Below are positions 8,517 through 17,433 of a stretch of DNA of 64,000 nt, one piece after another. Within the stretch, counting starts at the first letter, position 1. The number at the start of each line of letters is the position of its first letter. A program made the translations under genes and the position numbers. Source of the stretch: Berkiella sp964496435 (lineage in GTDB: Bacteria; Pseudomonadota; Gammaproteobacteria; Berkiellales; Berkiellaceae); contig CAZBZP010000005.1 of assembly GCA_964496435.1 (NCBI GenBank), forward strand, positions 62,001-126,000. The letters run 5' to 3'. Under the pieces are notes generated by a model, which ran no database searches, was not told where the DNA came from, and saw nothing but the letters and a program-made list of their open reading frames with translations.

Positions 8517-9832
8517 GCTTTGCCTTCAATTAAACTGCATACGGCATATAAATCATCTGAGGTTAAGGTGCCGGCTTTTTGTTTTAAAATCAGACCTTGT
8601 AGTAGATATTCATAGCGTGCTTGGGCATGTTCACGAATAGCATTCAATAAAAGTGTTTCAGCATTTAATACATCAACAATGGTTCGGGTGCCAACTTCAT
8701 AAGCTGCTTTGGTTGCTTTAAGTGAGCTCTCACTTGAAATAACAGCTTGTTTAAGAGAAGTAACACGGCTCATCGCTGTTAAAACACCACGAAAAGCTTC
8801 TCTGGTATCACCGTCAGCAAGACGTTGTTGTTGCTCCAAGGCTTGCATGGCTTCATCATAACGCGCTGTTGCTTCACGTGTTTTATAAACGACGCCGCCA
8901 CCTGCAAAAATAGGCACGCTGACATTCAATGAGACACTACGGTTATAAGTAAGATCGTTGAAAGGCGGTGCACTTTTGTTTCTGTTGACCTGACCTTGCA
9001 CATCCACTTTGGGGAAATGTCCTGCAACTTGTGCGCCAATGGCTGATTTAAGCTGATAGGCATGTTCTCTGGCAGCAATGACATCCAGATTATAAATGTT
9101 AGCCATATCGACCCAAGCTTCTTGATTATTGGGTGTTGGGTTCAATAAGGGTAAGTTTTTTTCCATGGGGAAAAGATTAACATGGTCGATTTTTTTGCCA
9201 ACAATTTCTCTTAATTGTTCATATTGATCAGCTACTGCATTCTTCGCTGAAATTTCAGTTGCAACCGCGTTGTCATAACGTGATTTTGCTGTTTCAACAT
9301 CAGTGATTGCAATTAAGCCAACATCAAAACGTTGTTTTGCCTGCTCATATTCGCGTGAAAAAGCCTTCGCTTGTCCTTTGGCATAGTCTAAGTCATCGAT
9401 GGAAGCTAAAATCGCAAAATATTGCTGTGCTACGCGAACAATTAAAGCTTGTGCTGCGCTTAAATAGCTAGCGCTGGCACTTTTTAGAACATGCTTAGAT
9501 TGTTCTAGTTGTGCCCAGTATTCTGGATGGTAAATGGGTTGTGTAAGCGTAAGCCCATAACTTTGCGTATTATAACCGCCTTTGGCTACGAAGGGGCTTG
9601 AAACAGACTGAGAAGTTTCTGTGCCCGCCGTTGTGTAGTTGCCGGATAAATTAGGCAACATTTGCGAGATAGCCTCAGGCAGCAATTGTCTATTTGCTTC
9701 TAAACCGTAGTAAGCTTGTTGTAAAACAGGATCATTTTCAACCGCTAAACGATAAATTTGTGTCAGATTTTCAGCATATAATGGGCAAGCCCAAGCTAAT
9801 AATAAAAGAGGTAGTTTGCGAAACGAACCCAT
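8507..9832 (-). CDS. tolC: TolC-family outer-membrane channel
   Basis: A 441-residue outer-membrane efflux and type I secretion channel. The signal peptide is MGSFRKLPLLLLAWACPLYA. It is followed by the first TolC repeat (LTQIYRLAVENDPVLQQA) and a second OEP repeat near residues 230-410 (NLDVIAAREHAYQLKSAIGAQ and VGTRTIVDVLNAETLLLNA). Long coiled-coil helices rich in Ala and Gln match the periplasmic tunnel. AAGGTGAAG lies upstream of the ATG. TolC partners with RND, MFS and ABC pumps, and also with C39-peptidase exporters of double-glycine peptides, of which several candidates lie in this window. Confidence 0.93.
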   Translation of the reverse strand: MGSFRKLPLLLLAWACPLYAENLTQIYRLAVENDPVLQQAYYGLEANRQLLPEAISQMLPNLSGNYTTAGTETSQSVSSPFVAKGGYNTQSYGLTLTQPIYHPEYWAQLEQSKHVLKSASASYLSAAQALIVRVAQQYFAILASIDDLDYAKGQAKAFSREYEQAKQRFDVGLIAITDVETAKSRYDNAVATEISAKNAVADQYEQLREIVGKKIDHVNLFPMEKNLPLLNPTPNNQEAWVDMANIYNLDVIAAREHAYQLKSAIGAQVAGHFPKVDVQGQVNRNKSAPPFNDLTYNRSVSLNVSVPIFAGGGVVYKTREATARYDEAMQALEQQQRLADGDTREAFRGVLTAMSRVTSLKQAVISSESSLKATKAAYEVGTRTIVDVLNAETLLLNAIREHAQARYEYLLQGLILKQKAGTLTSDDLYAVCSLIEGKAQA

Positions 9833-9845
9833 ACTTCACCTTGTT

Positions 9846-10499
9846 TTAAAATTGAAACTTTTTGGGTTGTGGTGCATGAATAAGCGCAGGAACAACCGTT
9901 TCAAAAAGTGACTTCGTCGTAAATTCTTTAGCGTGGCGTTCTATTAAAACGGCTTTCATTGTGGGGGCAAGGCCAGTAAAAGCAAAAAGCCGTCCGCCAA
10001 CTTTGAGTTGCTCACAAATTTTTTCAGGAACACCAAGCGGATAGGAGCCGGTTACCACAATGGCATCATAAGGGGCATAATCATCCCAGCCAAAAACAGC
10101 ATCACCCTGACTTAAGGTTAAATTACGTAAATTAAGCGCTGATAAGTTAAGCTGAGCTTGTGCCAATAAAGTAGGTTGAATTTCCACACTAATAATTTGA
10201 TTAGCTAAATGAGCCAGGCATGCTGTCATGTAGCCTGTGCCGGTACCTACTTCTAAAACATTATCTTCACTTGTTAAATTTAAAGCTTGTAATGCTCTGC
10301 CAACAACCTTGGGAGCTAACATAGTTTGCCCGTCGTTCAAAGGAATGTCGGTGTCACTGTAAGCTAAATTATGAAAAGCCAAAGGAACAAAATTTTCCCG
10401 AGGGATCTGGGATAAGGTCGATAAGACTTGTTCGCTAAGCACATGCCATGGCCTAACTTGTTGTGCGACCATATTTGAGCGCGCTAATTGAAAATTCAT
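9846..10499 (-). CDS. Protein-L-isoaspartate O-methyltransferase-like protein
   Basis: A 217-residue SAM-dependent methyltransferase of the PIMT (Pcm) family. The SAM site VLEVGTGTGYMTACLA is at about residues 75-90, an acidic ribose contact SVEIQP follows, and DAIVVTGS corresponds to motif II. I chose the ATG at 10499, 7 bases after GGGA. In classical Pcm the substrate-binding segment reads SxPxM; here it is LNDGQTMLAP, as in the shorter Pcm-like proteins found next to tolC in many proteobacteria. Repair of isoaspartyl residues is therefore likely but not certain. It sits just upstream of tolC on the same strand. Confidence 0.8.
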   Translation of the reverse strand: MNFQLARSNMVAQQVRPWHVLSEQVLSTLSQIPRENFVPLAFHNLAYSDTDIPLNDGQTMLAPKVVGRALQALNLTSEDNVLEVGTGTGYMTACLAHLANQIISVEIQPTLLAQAQLNLSALNLRNLTLSQGDAVFGWDDYAPYDAIVVTGSYPLGVPEKICEQLKVGGRLFAFTGLAPTMKAVLIERHAKEFTTKSLFETVVPALIHAPQPKKFQF

Positions 10500-10671
10500 T
10501 TTTGATCCCAAGAAAGCTTAATAAATAATTTTTGAACTGCTAATTAACCATATATCGTAGCATATTTCTTAGGTATACAAAGCAGCTTATTTGCCTTTGA
10601 ATATGAAATTGTCAATTATTCTAAGCCTCGGTAGACTTTGTCACCAGCACAGTTTAGGAAGAAGTGAAGCG

Positions 10672-11304
10672 ATGGTAGATCCCATATGGCGCCCAGCCTG
10701 GCAACAGGAGGCAGTTGAAATTGAGTCTAATAACTATGTTCATGATGGTTTTTTTAAAGTTGAAACTTTAAAATTGCGCCATCAGTGCTTTTCCGGTACG
10801 TGGAGCCCCTGGCTCGACAGGGAGCAAATATCTCATAGTGATGCCTCAGCTGTCCTTCTTATTGATCCCGCGCTACAAAAACTGGTATTAGTGGAGCAAT
10901 TTCGGGTAGGTTTGGTTAATCGCCTGCAAACAAGCCCTTGGCTTTTGGAGATTGTGGCTGGCTTAGTTGAAAAACACGAGTCACCGCAAGAGACCATGAT
11001 ACGCGAGGCCAAAGAAGAAGCCGATTGTGATATTAAAGCGTGGCTTAAGATTGCAGAGTTTTACAATAGTCCCGGCGGTTTTGCTGAAAAAACAAGTATT
11101 TTTTGTGCAAAAGTGGATGCTGACCAAAAGGAAGGCATACGGGGAATAAATGCAGAAAATGAGGATATTAAAGTTCATGTGCTTGATATCCAGGCTGTTT
11201 TAGCAGCCTTTGAGCAAGGTTTGATTATTTCAAGTTCTGCGACAGTGATAGCCCTGCAATGGTTAGCGTTGAATTTAAAAAATAAACACCCTTTTTTGAT
11301 TTAA
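10672..11304 (+). CDS. nudF: ADP-ribose pyrophosphatase (Nudix)
   Basis: A 210-residue Nudix hydrolase of the NudF type, which splits ADP-ribose into AMP and ribose 5-phosphate. The Nudix box begins at G97, with E103, R111, E112, E115 and E116 in the expected spacing. The usual Gly after the EE pair is replaced by Asp118. I chose the ATG at 10672 because GGAAGAAGTGAAG precedes it and the length matches the family (209 in E. coli); an open frame continues upstream without support. The tolC-nudF-parE neighbourhood is conserved in gammaproteobacteria. Confidence 0.92.
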   Translation: MVDPIWRPAWQQEAVEIESNNYVHDGFFKVETLKLRHQCFSGTWSPWLDREQISHSDASAVLLIDPALQKLVLVEQFRVGLVNRLQTSPWLLEIVAGLVEKHESPQETMIREAKEEADCDIKAWLKIAEFYNSPGGFAEKTSIFCAKVDADQKEGIRGINAENEDIKVHVLDIQAVLAAFEQGLIISSSATVIALQWLALNLKNKHPFLI

Positions 11305-11328
11305 ATTTGAGAAAAAAAGTAAAGAAAT

Positions 11329-13218
11329 ATGGCAAAACAAGCATATAACGCACAAGCAATTGAAGTCTTAAGTGGCTTAGATCCGGTTCGTAAACGTCCT
11401 GGCATGTATACGGACACGACAAGACCAAACCATTTGGCGCAGGAAGTCATTGATAATAGCGTCGATGAAGCGCTGGGAGGGCACGCCAGCGAAATCTTTA
11501 TTACTGTTCATAAAGATGGCTCCTTGTCTGTAAAAGATGATGGCCGTGGTATGCCTGTTGATATGCATCCAGAAGAAAAAATGACGGGTGTAGAACTTAT
11601 TTTAACGAAATTACATGCGGGCGCTAAATTCTCAAATAAAAGTTATGAGTTTGCTGGTGGCTTACATGGTGTAGGGGTTTCGGTTGTTAATGCCTTATCT
11701 AAGAAATTGGATGTCACGGTATTTCGAGATGGCAAGCAATATGAGATGTCATTTAAAGATGGCGAAACGCACACAAAACTCAAAGCAACTGGGACAGTCG
11801 CTAAAAAGGATACGGGAACCCTTATTCGTTTTTGGCCAGATGCCAAGTATTTTGATCATCCCAAATTTTCCGTTTCTAAACTTATACATGTTTTAAAAGC
11901 AAAAGCAGTGCTTTGCCCAGGTTTAACAGTTCATTTTAAAGATGAAGAATCAGGCAAAGAAGAAACTTGGCATTATGCCGATGGTTTATCTGCTTATTTG
12001 CGTGAGTGCTGTCAAAATAACATGATTTTACCGGAAATTCCTTTTGAAGGGCATTTCGAAGGTGAAGCCGAAACAGCAAGTTGGGCATTGGTATGGATGC
12101 CTGAAGGCGGAGAAGTATTAGCTGAAAGTTATGTTAATTTGATCCCCACGGCGCAAGGCGGAACACATGTGAATGGTTTGCGCACTGGTTTGCTTGAAGC
12201 AATGCGTGAGTTTTGTGAAAGACGCAATCTTTTACCCCGCGGTATCAAACTGGCGCCAGAGGATATTTGGGAGCGATGCTGTTATGTGCTGTCAGTGAAA
12301 ATGCGTGATGCGCAATTTTCTGGACAAACCAAAGAACGCCTTGCCTCAAGACAGACTGCGGCTTTTGTTTCTGGCGTTGTTAAGGATGCTTTTAGCTTAT
12401 GGCTTTATCAAAATGTGGAGCTTGGCGATCAAATCGCTCAGCTTGCCATTAGTTTTGCACAAACACGATTAAGGCAAGGTAAAGTCGTTGCGCGTAAGAA
12501 GCTTACCCAAGGTCCTGCATTGCCAGGGAAATTAGCAGATTGTTCAAGTGGCGAACCCATGAAAGGCGAGCTCTTTTTAGTTGAAGGTGATTCTGCTGGT
12601 GGTTCTGCTAAACAAGCACGCGATAGAGAATTTCAAGCAGTGATGCCTTTGCGCGGTAAGATATTAAATACTTGGGAGGTTGATAGTGCAGAACTATTAG
12701 CTTCACAAGAAGTTCATGATATTGCAGTCGCTATTGGTCTTGATCCTGGCGAAACTGATTTGAGCAAGCTCCGTTATGGCAAAGTATGTATCCTGGCCGA
12801 TGCGGATTCTGATGGTTTGCATATTGCCACCTTATTATGTGCACTATTTTTGAAGCATTTCCCTGTTCTTGTTGAAAAAGGCCATGTCTTTGTTGCCATG
12901 CCGCCGCTCTATCGTATCGATATTGGTAAAGAAGTTTTTTACGCATTGGATGATAGTGAAAAGGAAGGGATCTTAGATAGACTCAAAGCTGAGAAGAAAA
13001 AAGGCAAAGTCAATGTGCAACGCTTTAAAGGGTTGGGTGAAATGAATCCCATTCAATTGCGTGAAACCACAATGGCTAAAGACACACGACGCTTATTACA
13101 ATTGCACGTGCCTGATGCCACAGTAGCAGCTGCTAAATTAGATATGTTATTAGCTAAAAAACGTTCCGCTGACAGAAGACAGTGGTTAGAGGAAAAAGGC
13201 GATCTCGCCGAAGTTTAA
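11329..13218 (+). CDS. parE: DNA topoisomerase IV subunit B
   Basis: The ATPase subunit of topoisomerase IV, which decatenates daughter chromosomes. It is 629 residues long, nearly identical in length to E. coli ParE. The GHKL ATPase has EVIDNSVDEA near residue 40, DDGRGMPVD near 70, and GLHGVGVSVVNALS near 110. The TOPRIM domain shows LVEGDSAGG near 417 and DADSDG near 490. It starts 24 bp after nudF and is followed by parC after 80 bp, in which TAGAGTT and AACTCTA can form a small hairpin (13260-13276). Confidence 0.97.
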   Translation: MAKQAYNAQAIEVLSGLDPVRKRPGMYTDTTRPNHLAQEVIDNSVDEALGGHASEIFITVHKDGSLSVKDDGRGMPVDMHPEEKMTGVELILTKLHAGAKFSNKSYEFAGGLHGVGVSVVNALSKKLDVTVFRDGKQYEMSFKDGETHTKLKATGTVAKKDTGTLIRFWPDAKYFDHPKFSVSKLIHVLKAKAVLCPGLTVHFKDEESGKEETWHYADGLSAYLRECCQNNMILPEIPFEGHFEGEAETASWALVWMPEGGEVLAESYVNLIPTAQGGTHVNGLRTGLLEAMREFCERRNLLPRGIKLAPEDIWERCCYVLSVKMRDAQFSGQTKERLASRQTAAFVSGVVKDAFSLWLYQNVELGDQIAQLAISFAQTRLRQGKVVARKKLTQGPALPGKLADCSSGEPMKGELFLVEGDSAGGSAKQARDREFQAVMPLRGKILNTWEVDSAELLASQEVHDIAVAIGLDPGETDLSKLRYGKVCILADADSDGLHIATLLCALFLKHFPVLVEKGHVFVAMPPLYRIDIGKEVFYALDDSEKEGILDRLKAEKKKGKVNVQRFKGLGEMNPIQLRETTMAKDTRRLLQLHVPDATVAAAKLDMLLAKKRSADRRQWLEEKGDLAEV

Positions 13219-13298
13219 TCTTCGCCTATATTAAATGAAATAAAAGATTATAGATTTTTTAGAGTTTTTAACTCTATTCGTTAGAGGAATGAGAAAGC

Positions 13299-15554
13299 AT
13301 GACAGATACGACGATGGCGGTTTTTGAAGGTGTAGAACGCCAGCCAATAGAGACGTTTACAGAGAAGGCTTATTTAGACTATTCCATGTATGTCATCATG
13401 GACAGAGCTTTACCCCATATTGCCGATGGTTTAAAACCTGTACAACGACGCATTATTTATGCGATGTCAGAATTAGGTTTAAATGCGCTCGCTAAGTATA
13501 AAAAATCTGCCAGAACAGTGGGTGACGTATTAGGTAAATTTCATCCCCATGGCGATAGCGCTTGCTATGAAGCCATGGTGTTATTAGCGCAACCTTTTTC
13601 CTATCGCTATCCTTTAATTGATGGTCAAGGGAACTGGGGTTCGCCTGATGATCCCAAATCCTTTGCCGCCATGCGTTACACAGAAGCAAGGTTATCAAAA
13701 TTCAGTGATTTATTCTTATCTGAATTGGGTTTAGGGACTGTTGATTGGGCGCCTAATTTTGATGGCACTTTAGAAGAACCCAAAATTTTACCAGCGCGCT
13801 TGCCTACGATTTTACTCAATGGCACCTCAGGTATTGCTGTGGGCATGGCAACGGATATATTGCCGCACAACCTCACTGAAGTGGTTAATGCTTGTATCCA
13901 TATTTTAAAGAAACCAAAAGCCTCTTTTGAAGAAATCATGGAATTGATTCCAGGCCCTGATTTTCCAACTGATGCTGAAATCATAACGCCACTTGATGAA
14001 ATTCAGAGAGTATATAAAACAGGGCAAGGCACTATCAAAATGCGCGCCCAAGTGACTTATGAAGATGATGATATTGTTATCACAGCGCTGCCTCATCAAG
14101 TGTCGGGCGCAAAAGTTTTAGAGCAAATTGCCAATCAAATGACCGCTAAAAAATTACCGATGGTAGGCGATTTACGTGATGAATCTGATCATGAAAATCC
14201 AACACGTTTGGTGATAGAGCCTCGTTCTAATCGGATTGATAAAGAAGCATTAATGCTGCACTTATTTGCAACAACTGATTTAGAAAGAAGTTATCGCATC
14301 AATATGAATGTGATTGGCTTAAATGGTCGTCCTCAAGTTAAAAATATTTTAGAGATCTTGCAAGAATGGTTGGTCTTTAGAACAGAAACAATTCGTAGAC
14401 GTTTGAGTCACCAACTTGATAAAGTCCAAGCACGCTTACATATTTTAGATGGTTTATTAATTGCCTTTTTAAATATTGATGAAGTGATTGCGATAATTCG
14501 TCATGAAGAAAATCCTAAGGCTGAGTTGATTAAACGATTCAAACTATCTGAAATTCAAGCTGATGCGATTTTAGATTTGAAATTACGCCACTTAGCTAAA
14601 CTTGAAGAGCAAAAAATTAAAGGTGAACAAAAAGACTTAGCCAATGAGCGTGATAGATTGCAACAAACACTTGATTCAGAAACAAAATTAAAGAATCTGG
14701 TGAAAAAAGAATTAGAGCAAGATGCACAGACATTTGGAGACAAGAGACGATCACCCATCGTTGTGCGTGAACAAGCGACTATTCTTAAGGATATTGATAA
14801 AGCACCCAGTGAACCTGTTACCGTGGTGCTTTCCACCATGGGTTGGGTCAGAGCCGCCAAAGGGCATGAAGTTGATGGCACCACGCTAAACTACAAAGCG
14901 GGTGATGCCTTTATGATGCAACTGAGAACCAAGAGTAGCGATCCTATTTATTTCCTAGATTCCATGGGGCGCAGCTATAATTTACTTGCCAATACTTTGC
15001 CCTCAGCACGTGGCCAAGGTGAACCCTTAACTTCCAAGCTCAAACCAGAAGCGGGCGCAACCTTTGTGGGAATGTGCGTTGGCGAAAATGCACAAAAAAT
15101 CATCTTGATGTCAGATATGGGCTTTGGCTTTGTTGCCACTATCGAAGATTTAGCAACCAAGAATAGAAGCGGTAAAGCCTTGTTAAAAGTGTCCAGCGAT
15201 GCAAAAGCACTTAACCCCGTTTTAGTTTCACCAGAAGATAAACGTGTGGCATTGCTTACCAACGAGGGCAGACTGCTTATTATTGATTTGTCAGAAATTG
15301 GGCAAATGTCTAAAGGAAAAGGCACCAAGATTTTACAAATTGCAGCAGCCAAAGATAAGTCTGAGCAAGAGTTGGTTATATCTATTGCAACCCTCTCGCA
15401 TAAAGACAGTGTTGTTATTAGGCACAATAAAAAGGAACTTGTTTTAAAACCGCGCGATCTTGATCAATATCTCGGTGAACGTGGAAAACGAGGACAAAAA
15501 TTACCCAAAGGATTTATCCAAGCAACCTTAGTTGAAAAATTTATCCCAAAATAG
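13299..15554 (+). CDS. parC: DNA topoisomerase IV subunit A
   Basis: The DNA-cleaving subunit of topoisomerase IV, 751 residues long. The catalytic tyrosine is Y127 in AMRYTEARL. The quinolone-resistance region reads HPHGDSACYEAM, with S87 and E91 (E. coli Ser80 and Glu84) both of the wild-type kind. The C-terminal beta-pinwheel follows from about residue 490. The 3' end overlaps by 14 bases the convergent small gene at 15541, so no separate terminator space exists. Confidence 0.97.
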   Translation: MTDTTMAVFEGVERQPIETFTEKAYLDYSMYVIMDRALPHIADGLKPVQRRIIYAMSELGLNALAKYKKSARTVGDVLGKFHPHGDSACYEAMVLLAQPFSYRYPLIDGQGNWGSPDDPKSFAAMRYTEARLSKFSDLFLSELGLGTVDWAPNFDGTLEEPKILPARLPTILLNGTSGIAVGMATDILPHNLTEVVNACIHILKKPKASFEEIMELIPGPDFPTDAEIITPLDEIQRVYKTGQGTIKMRAQVTYEDDDIVITALPHQVSGAKVLEQIANQMTAKKLPMVGDLRDESDHENPTRLVIEPRSNRIDKEALMLHLFATTDLERSYRINMNVIGLNGRPQVKNILEILQEWLVFRTETIRRRLSHQLDKVQARLHILDGLLIAFLNIDEVIAIIRHEENPKAELIKRFKLSEIQADAILDLKLRHLAKLEEQKIKGEQKDLANERDRLQQTLDSETKLKNLVKKELEQDAQTFGDKRRSPIVVREQATILKDIDKAPSEPVTVVLSTMGWVRAAKGHEVDGTTLNYKAGDAFMMQLRTKSSDPIYFLDSMGRSYNLLANTLPSARGQGEPLTSKLKPEAGATFVGMCVGENAQKIILMSDMGFGFVATIEDLATKNRSGKALLKVSSDAKALNPVLVSPEDKRVALLTNEGRLLIIDLSEIGQMSKGKGTKILQIAAAKDKSEQELVISIATLSHKDSVVIRHNKKELVLKPRDLDQYLGERGKRGQKLPKGFIQATLVEKFIPK

Positions 15555-15828
15555 ATTTGACCGCAAAATTGCTTGTTAAGCGAATGAGATCAAGGCCGCC
15601 ACCTAAAAGACAATATTGAAAACCGGTCTTTAAGGTGCAAAGGCCTACTTCGCTTAAGGAAATGGGAGGATTGTTATATCGCGTGCGCGCTATAACGCCA
15701 ATACCAACAGAAAAGCTAAGACCAATCATAGCGCCAAGCATGAAAGCATCATCAAAGGCGTAGTTCTCTATAAGGGTATATAAGCCCCCATGGACTGATT
15801 GGCTTTGTGCTGTTGTTAATACACGCAT
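15541..15828 (-). CDS. Small protein with double-glycine-type leader (bacteriocin-like)
   Basis: A 95-residue protein. The ATG at 15828 is chosen because TTGAGGTTAACA provides a ribosome site; the TTG 12 bases upstream is part of that site. The N-terminus MRVLTTAQSQSVHGG is a 15-residue leader ending in Gly-Gly. Leu at position 4 and Val-x-Gly-Gly at the end match leaders cut by C39 peptidase ABC exporters. The rest contains a glycine-rich hydrophobic stretch (MLGAMIGLSFSVGIGV) and a second one (YCLLGGGLDLI), as in class II bacteriocins. Two similar genes lie at 21892 and 26315. It could be an antibacterial peptide, an effector or a signal; no transporter or immunity gene adjoins it. Confidence 0.6.
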   Translation of the reverse strand: MRVLTTAQSQSVHGGLYTLIENYAFDDAFMLGAMIGLSFSVGIGVIARTRYNNPPISLSEVGLCTLKTGFQYCLLGGGLDLIRLTSNFAVKSILG

Positions 15829-15936
15829 TGTTAACCTCAAATTTTCATTGAGAAGACTTTAACAAATGCGTTCACAGGGGAACAGTTTCTTTCTTTAATC
15901 CTATCTGGCATTCCATGCTGTTTATCTGAAAAGACG

Positions 15937-15960
15937 CAAAACCACCTGATGGTGGTTTTG
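15937..15960 (-). terminator. Rho-independent terminator after the 447-residue gene
   Basis: The perfect 10-bp stem CAAAACCACC / GGTGGTTTTG has a four-base loop. Read on the minus strand it begins 3 bases after the stop of the gene at 15964, and the descending side ends in GGTTTTG followed by CGTCTTTTC. It therefore ends that transcript. Confidence 0.75.
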
Positions 15961-15963
15961 CTA

Positions 15964-17307
15964 TTAACGCAATCTCGTGCGTTGAAAGTTTCTCGGTTGT
16001 GCTTCTTGAGCATCGCTTTGGGCAACTGATATATCGCTTTGCAAGGATGGCTCAGCAAGGGGTGCTGCTTGTGGAGATTGTGATTGAGCAAGATAATGGC
16101 TTAGATTTGTTGTAAGTACAGCATCTGCAGGTGAGTGTGTGGCGTCAGCAGAAATAGCACCTAGTCGTCTAGAACGCCGATGATAATTGCGTACAACTTC
16201 GAAAAGCGCTGCACTAGCTAAAATAGCAAGACCAATAACCGCTGCGCCTATAGGAACAATTGTCCACGCTGAAAAACTAAGGCTAATAATTTGAAAGAAG
16301 CTGGCGCGATAAATATAGGCCGCAAATGCTGCGCCGATTACTAACAGTAACAACGCATCGTTTGATCTTAGGTGCGGCCGCGGTGGTGGATTGTTATTGA
16401 ATCGGGGGTGCACTTGGTGGTGCTGGCGAAGATGATTAACGATATTTCTGCGACGCTGGGGATGCCCTTGGGGGCCTGCTCTTCTTCTAGCTGCATTTTC
16501 TTGAAATCTAAATAAAGGATCTGCTGCCACATGGGGGCGTGCTCTTCGCTGGTTAGCAATTGGCGCAATTATTGGTTGCATTCCCTCATTTCGCTCTGGG
16601 GGTGGAGCTACTTGTAACACAGGCATTTCTGCATTGTTGGGAGCATCTTGTATCGCTGCTTGATTACCTGGTTGCCAGGTTAAAATAATTTCTTTACCGC
16701 CCACCATAGGAAAAGCTTTAGTTGGCACTTTGGCTTGTGCATTTTTCACATACCGATGTGGATGTGCAACGATATCTTTAATATCATCAAATTGTGATTG
16801 TAACCAAGCCAAATCGAAATTTTTTAATGAGGGAAAATTTAGATCACAGGCTGCTTGATTTTCAGCTTTAAAATTTTCGATTTCTTTGAAATTATTGCAA
16901 AGATAACGTATGAGTGTAATTTTCGTTAATGTGTTGATTAACAAGGTTAGGTTATAAGCATTCAGCGAAACTTCATCTTGATTAAAATTTTTAATTAATT
17001 GGCCAGGTTTATAAAGTAATTGCTTTAATATCGTTAATTCATCTTTGAATTCATCATCTTGTGGAATTTCAACATCAGGATTGCTAAGCAGATTTAAAAG
17101 CCAATGAGAAACGAGGTGCTCGAGCCCGGGTTCATGCATTATTTCAAGCTGAACAGCGCTATAAGGTGCCAGCATTCGGGTCACCAGATCTGAAAATTCC
17201 AAGTCGGCTATCTTGGCTTGGCCGTTTTCTTGAATAAGATAGTCTTGTAAGAAAATATGGAGTTGGGCTAAGTCTTGTTCTAACTTTTGACATACTTCAT
17301 TTGTCAT
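15964..17307 (-). CDS. Unknown protein with two membrane segments and an Arg/His/Pro-rich linker
   Basis: A 447-residue protein not matching a family I recognise. Residues 1-190 are acidic and helical. A proline, arginine and histidine-rich disordered stretch spans about 230-315. Two hydrophobic segments follow (LLLLVIGAAFAAYIY and IVPIGAAVIGLAILASAALF, about 320-365), and then a polar tail of about 75 residues. The cytosolic N-domain, short membrane hairpin and disordered tail resemble secreted effectors of Legionellales that insert in host membranes, but that is inference from layout only. It ends at a clear terminator. Confidence 0.6.
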   Translation of the reverse strand: MTNEVCQKLEQDLAQLHIFLQDYLIQENGQAKIADLEFSDLVTRMLAPYSAVQLEIMHEPGLEHLVSHWLLNLLSNPDVEIPQDDEFKDELTILKQLLYKPGQLIKNFNQDEVSLNAYNLTLLINTLTKITLIRYLCNNFKEIENFKAENQAACDLNFPSLKNFDLAWLQSQFDDIKDIVAHPHRYVKNAQAKVPTKAFPMVGGKEIILTWQPGNQAAIQDAPNNAEMPVLQVAPPPERNEGMQPIIAPIANQRRARPHVAADPLFRFQENAARRRAGPQGHPQRRRNIVNHLRQHHQVHPRFNNNPPPRPHLRSNDALLLLVIGAAFAAYIYRASFFQIISLSFSAWTIVPIGAAVIGLAILASAALFEVVRNYHRRSRRLGAISADATHSPADAVLTTNLSHYLAQSQSPQAAPLAEPSLQSDISVAQSDAQEAQPRNFQRTRLR

Positions 17308-17433
17308 TCGAGCAACTCATTTTACTGCAAAATAAGGTTACAAGACTAGCATTAAGAAAGCGAGAAATATATAAATATGTTAAAAAAATAGCTAAAACTA
17401 ACTATAAAGAGGAAATCAAAGTTCTTTGATGCT

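Noticed and set aside
14975..15427. 150-codon minus-strand frame inside parC
   Set aside because: parC is intact and of normal length; the antisense frame has no start signal and is a codon-usage shadow.
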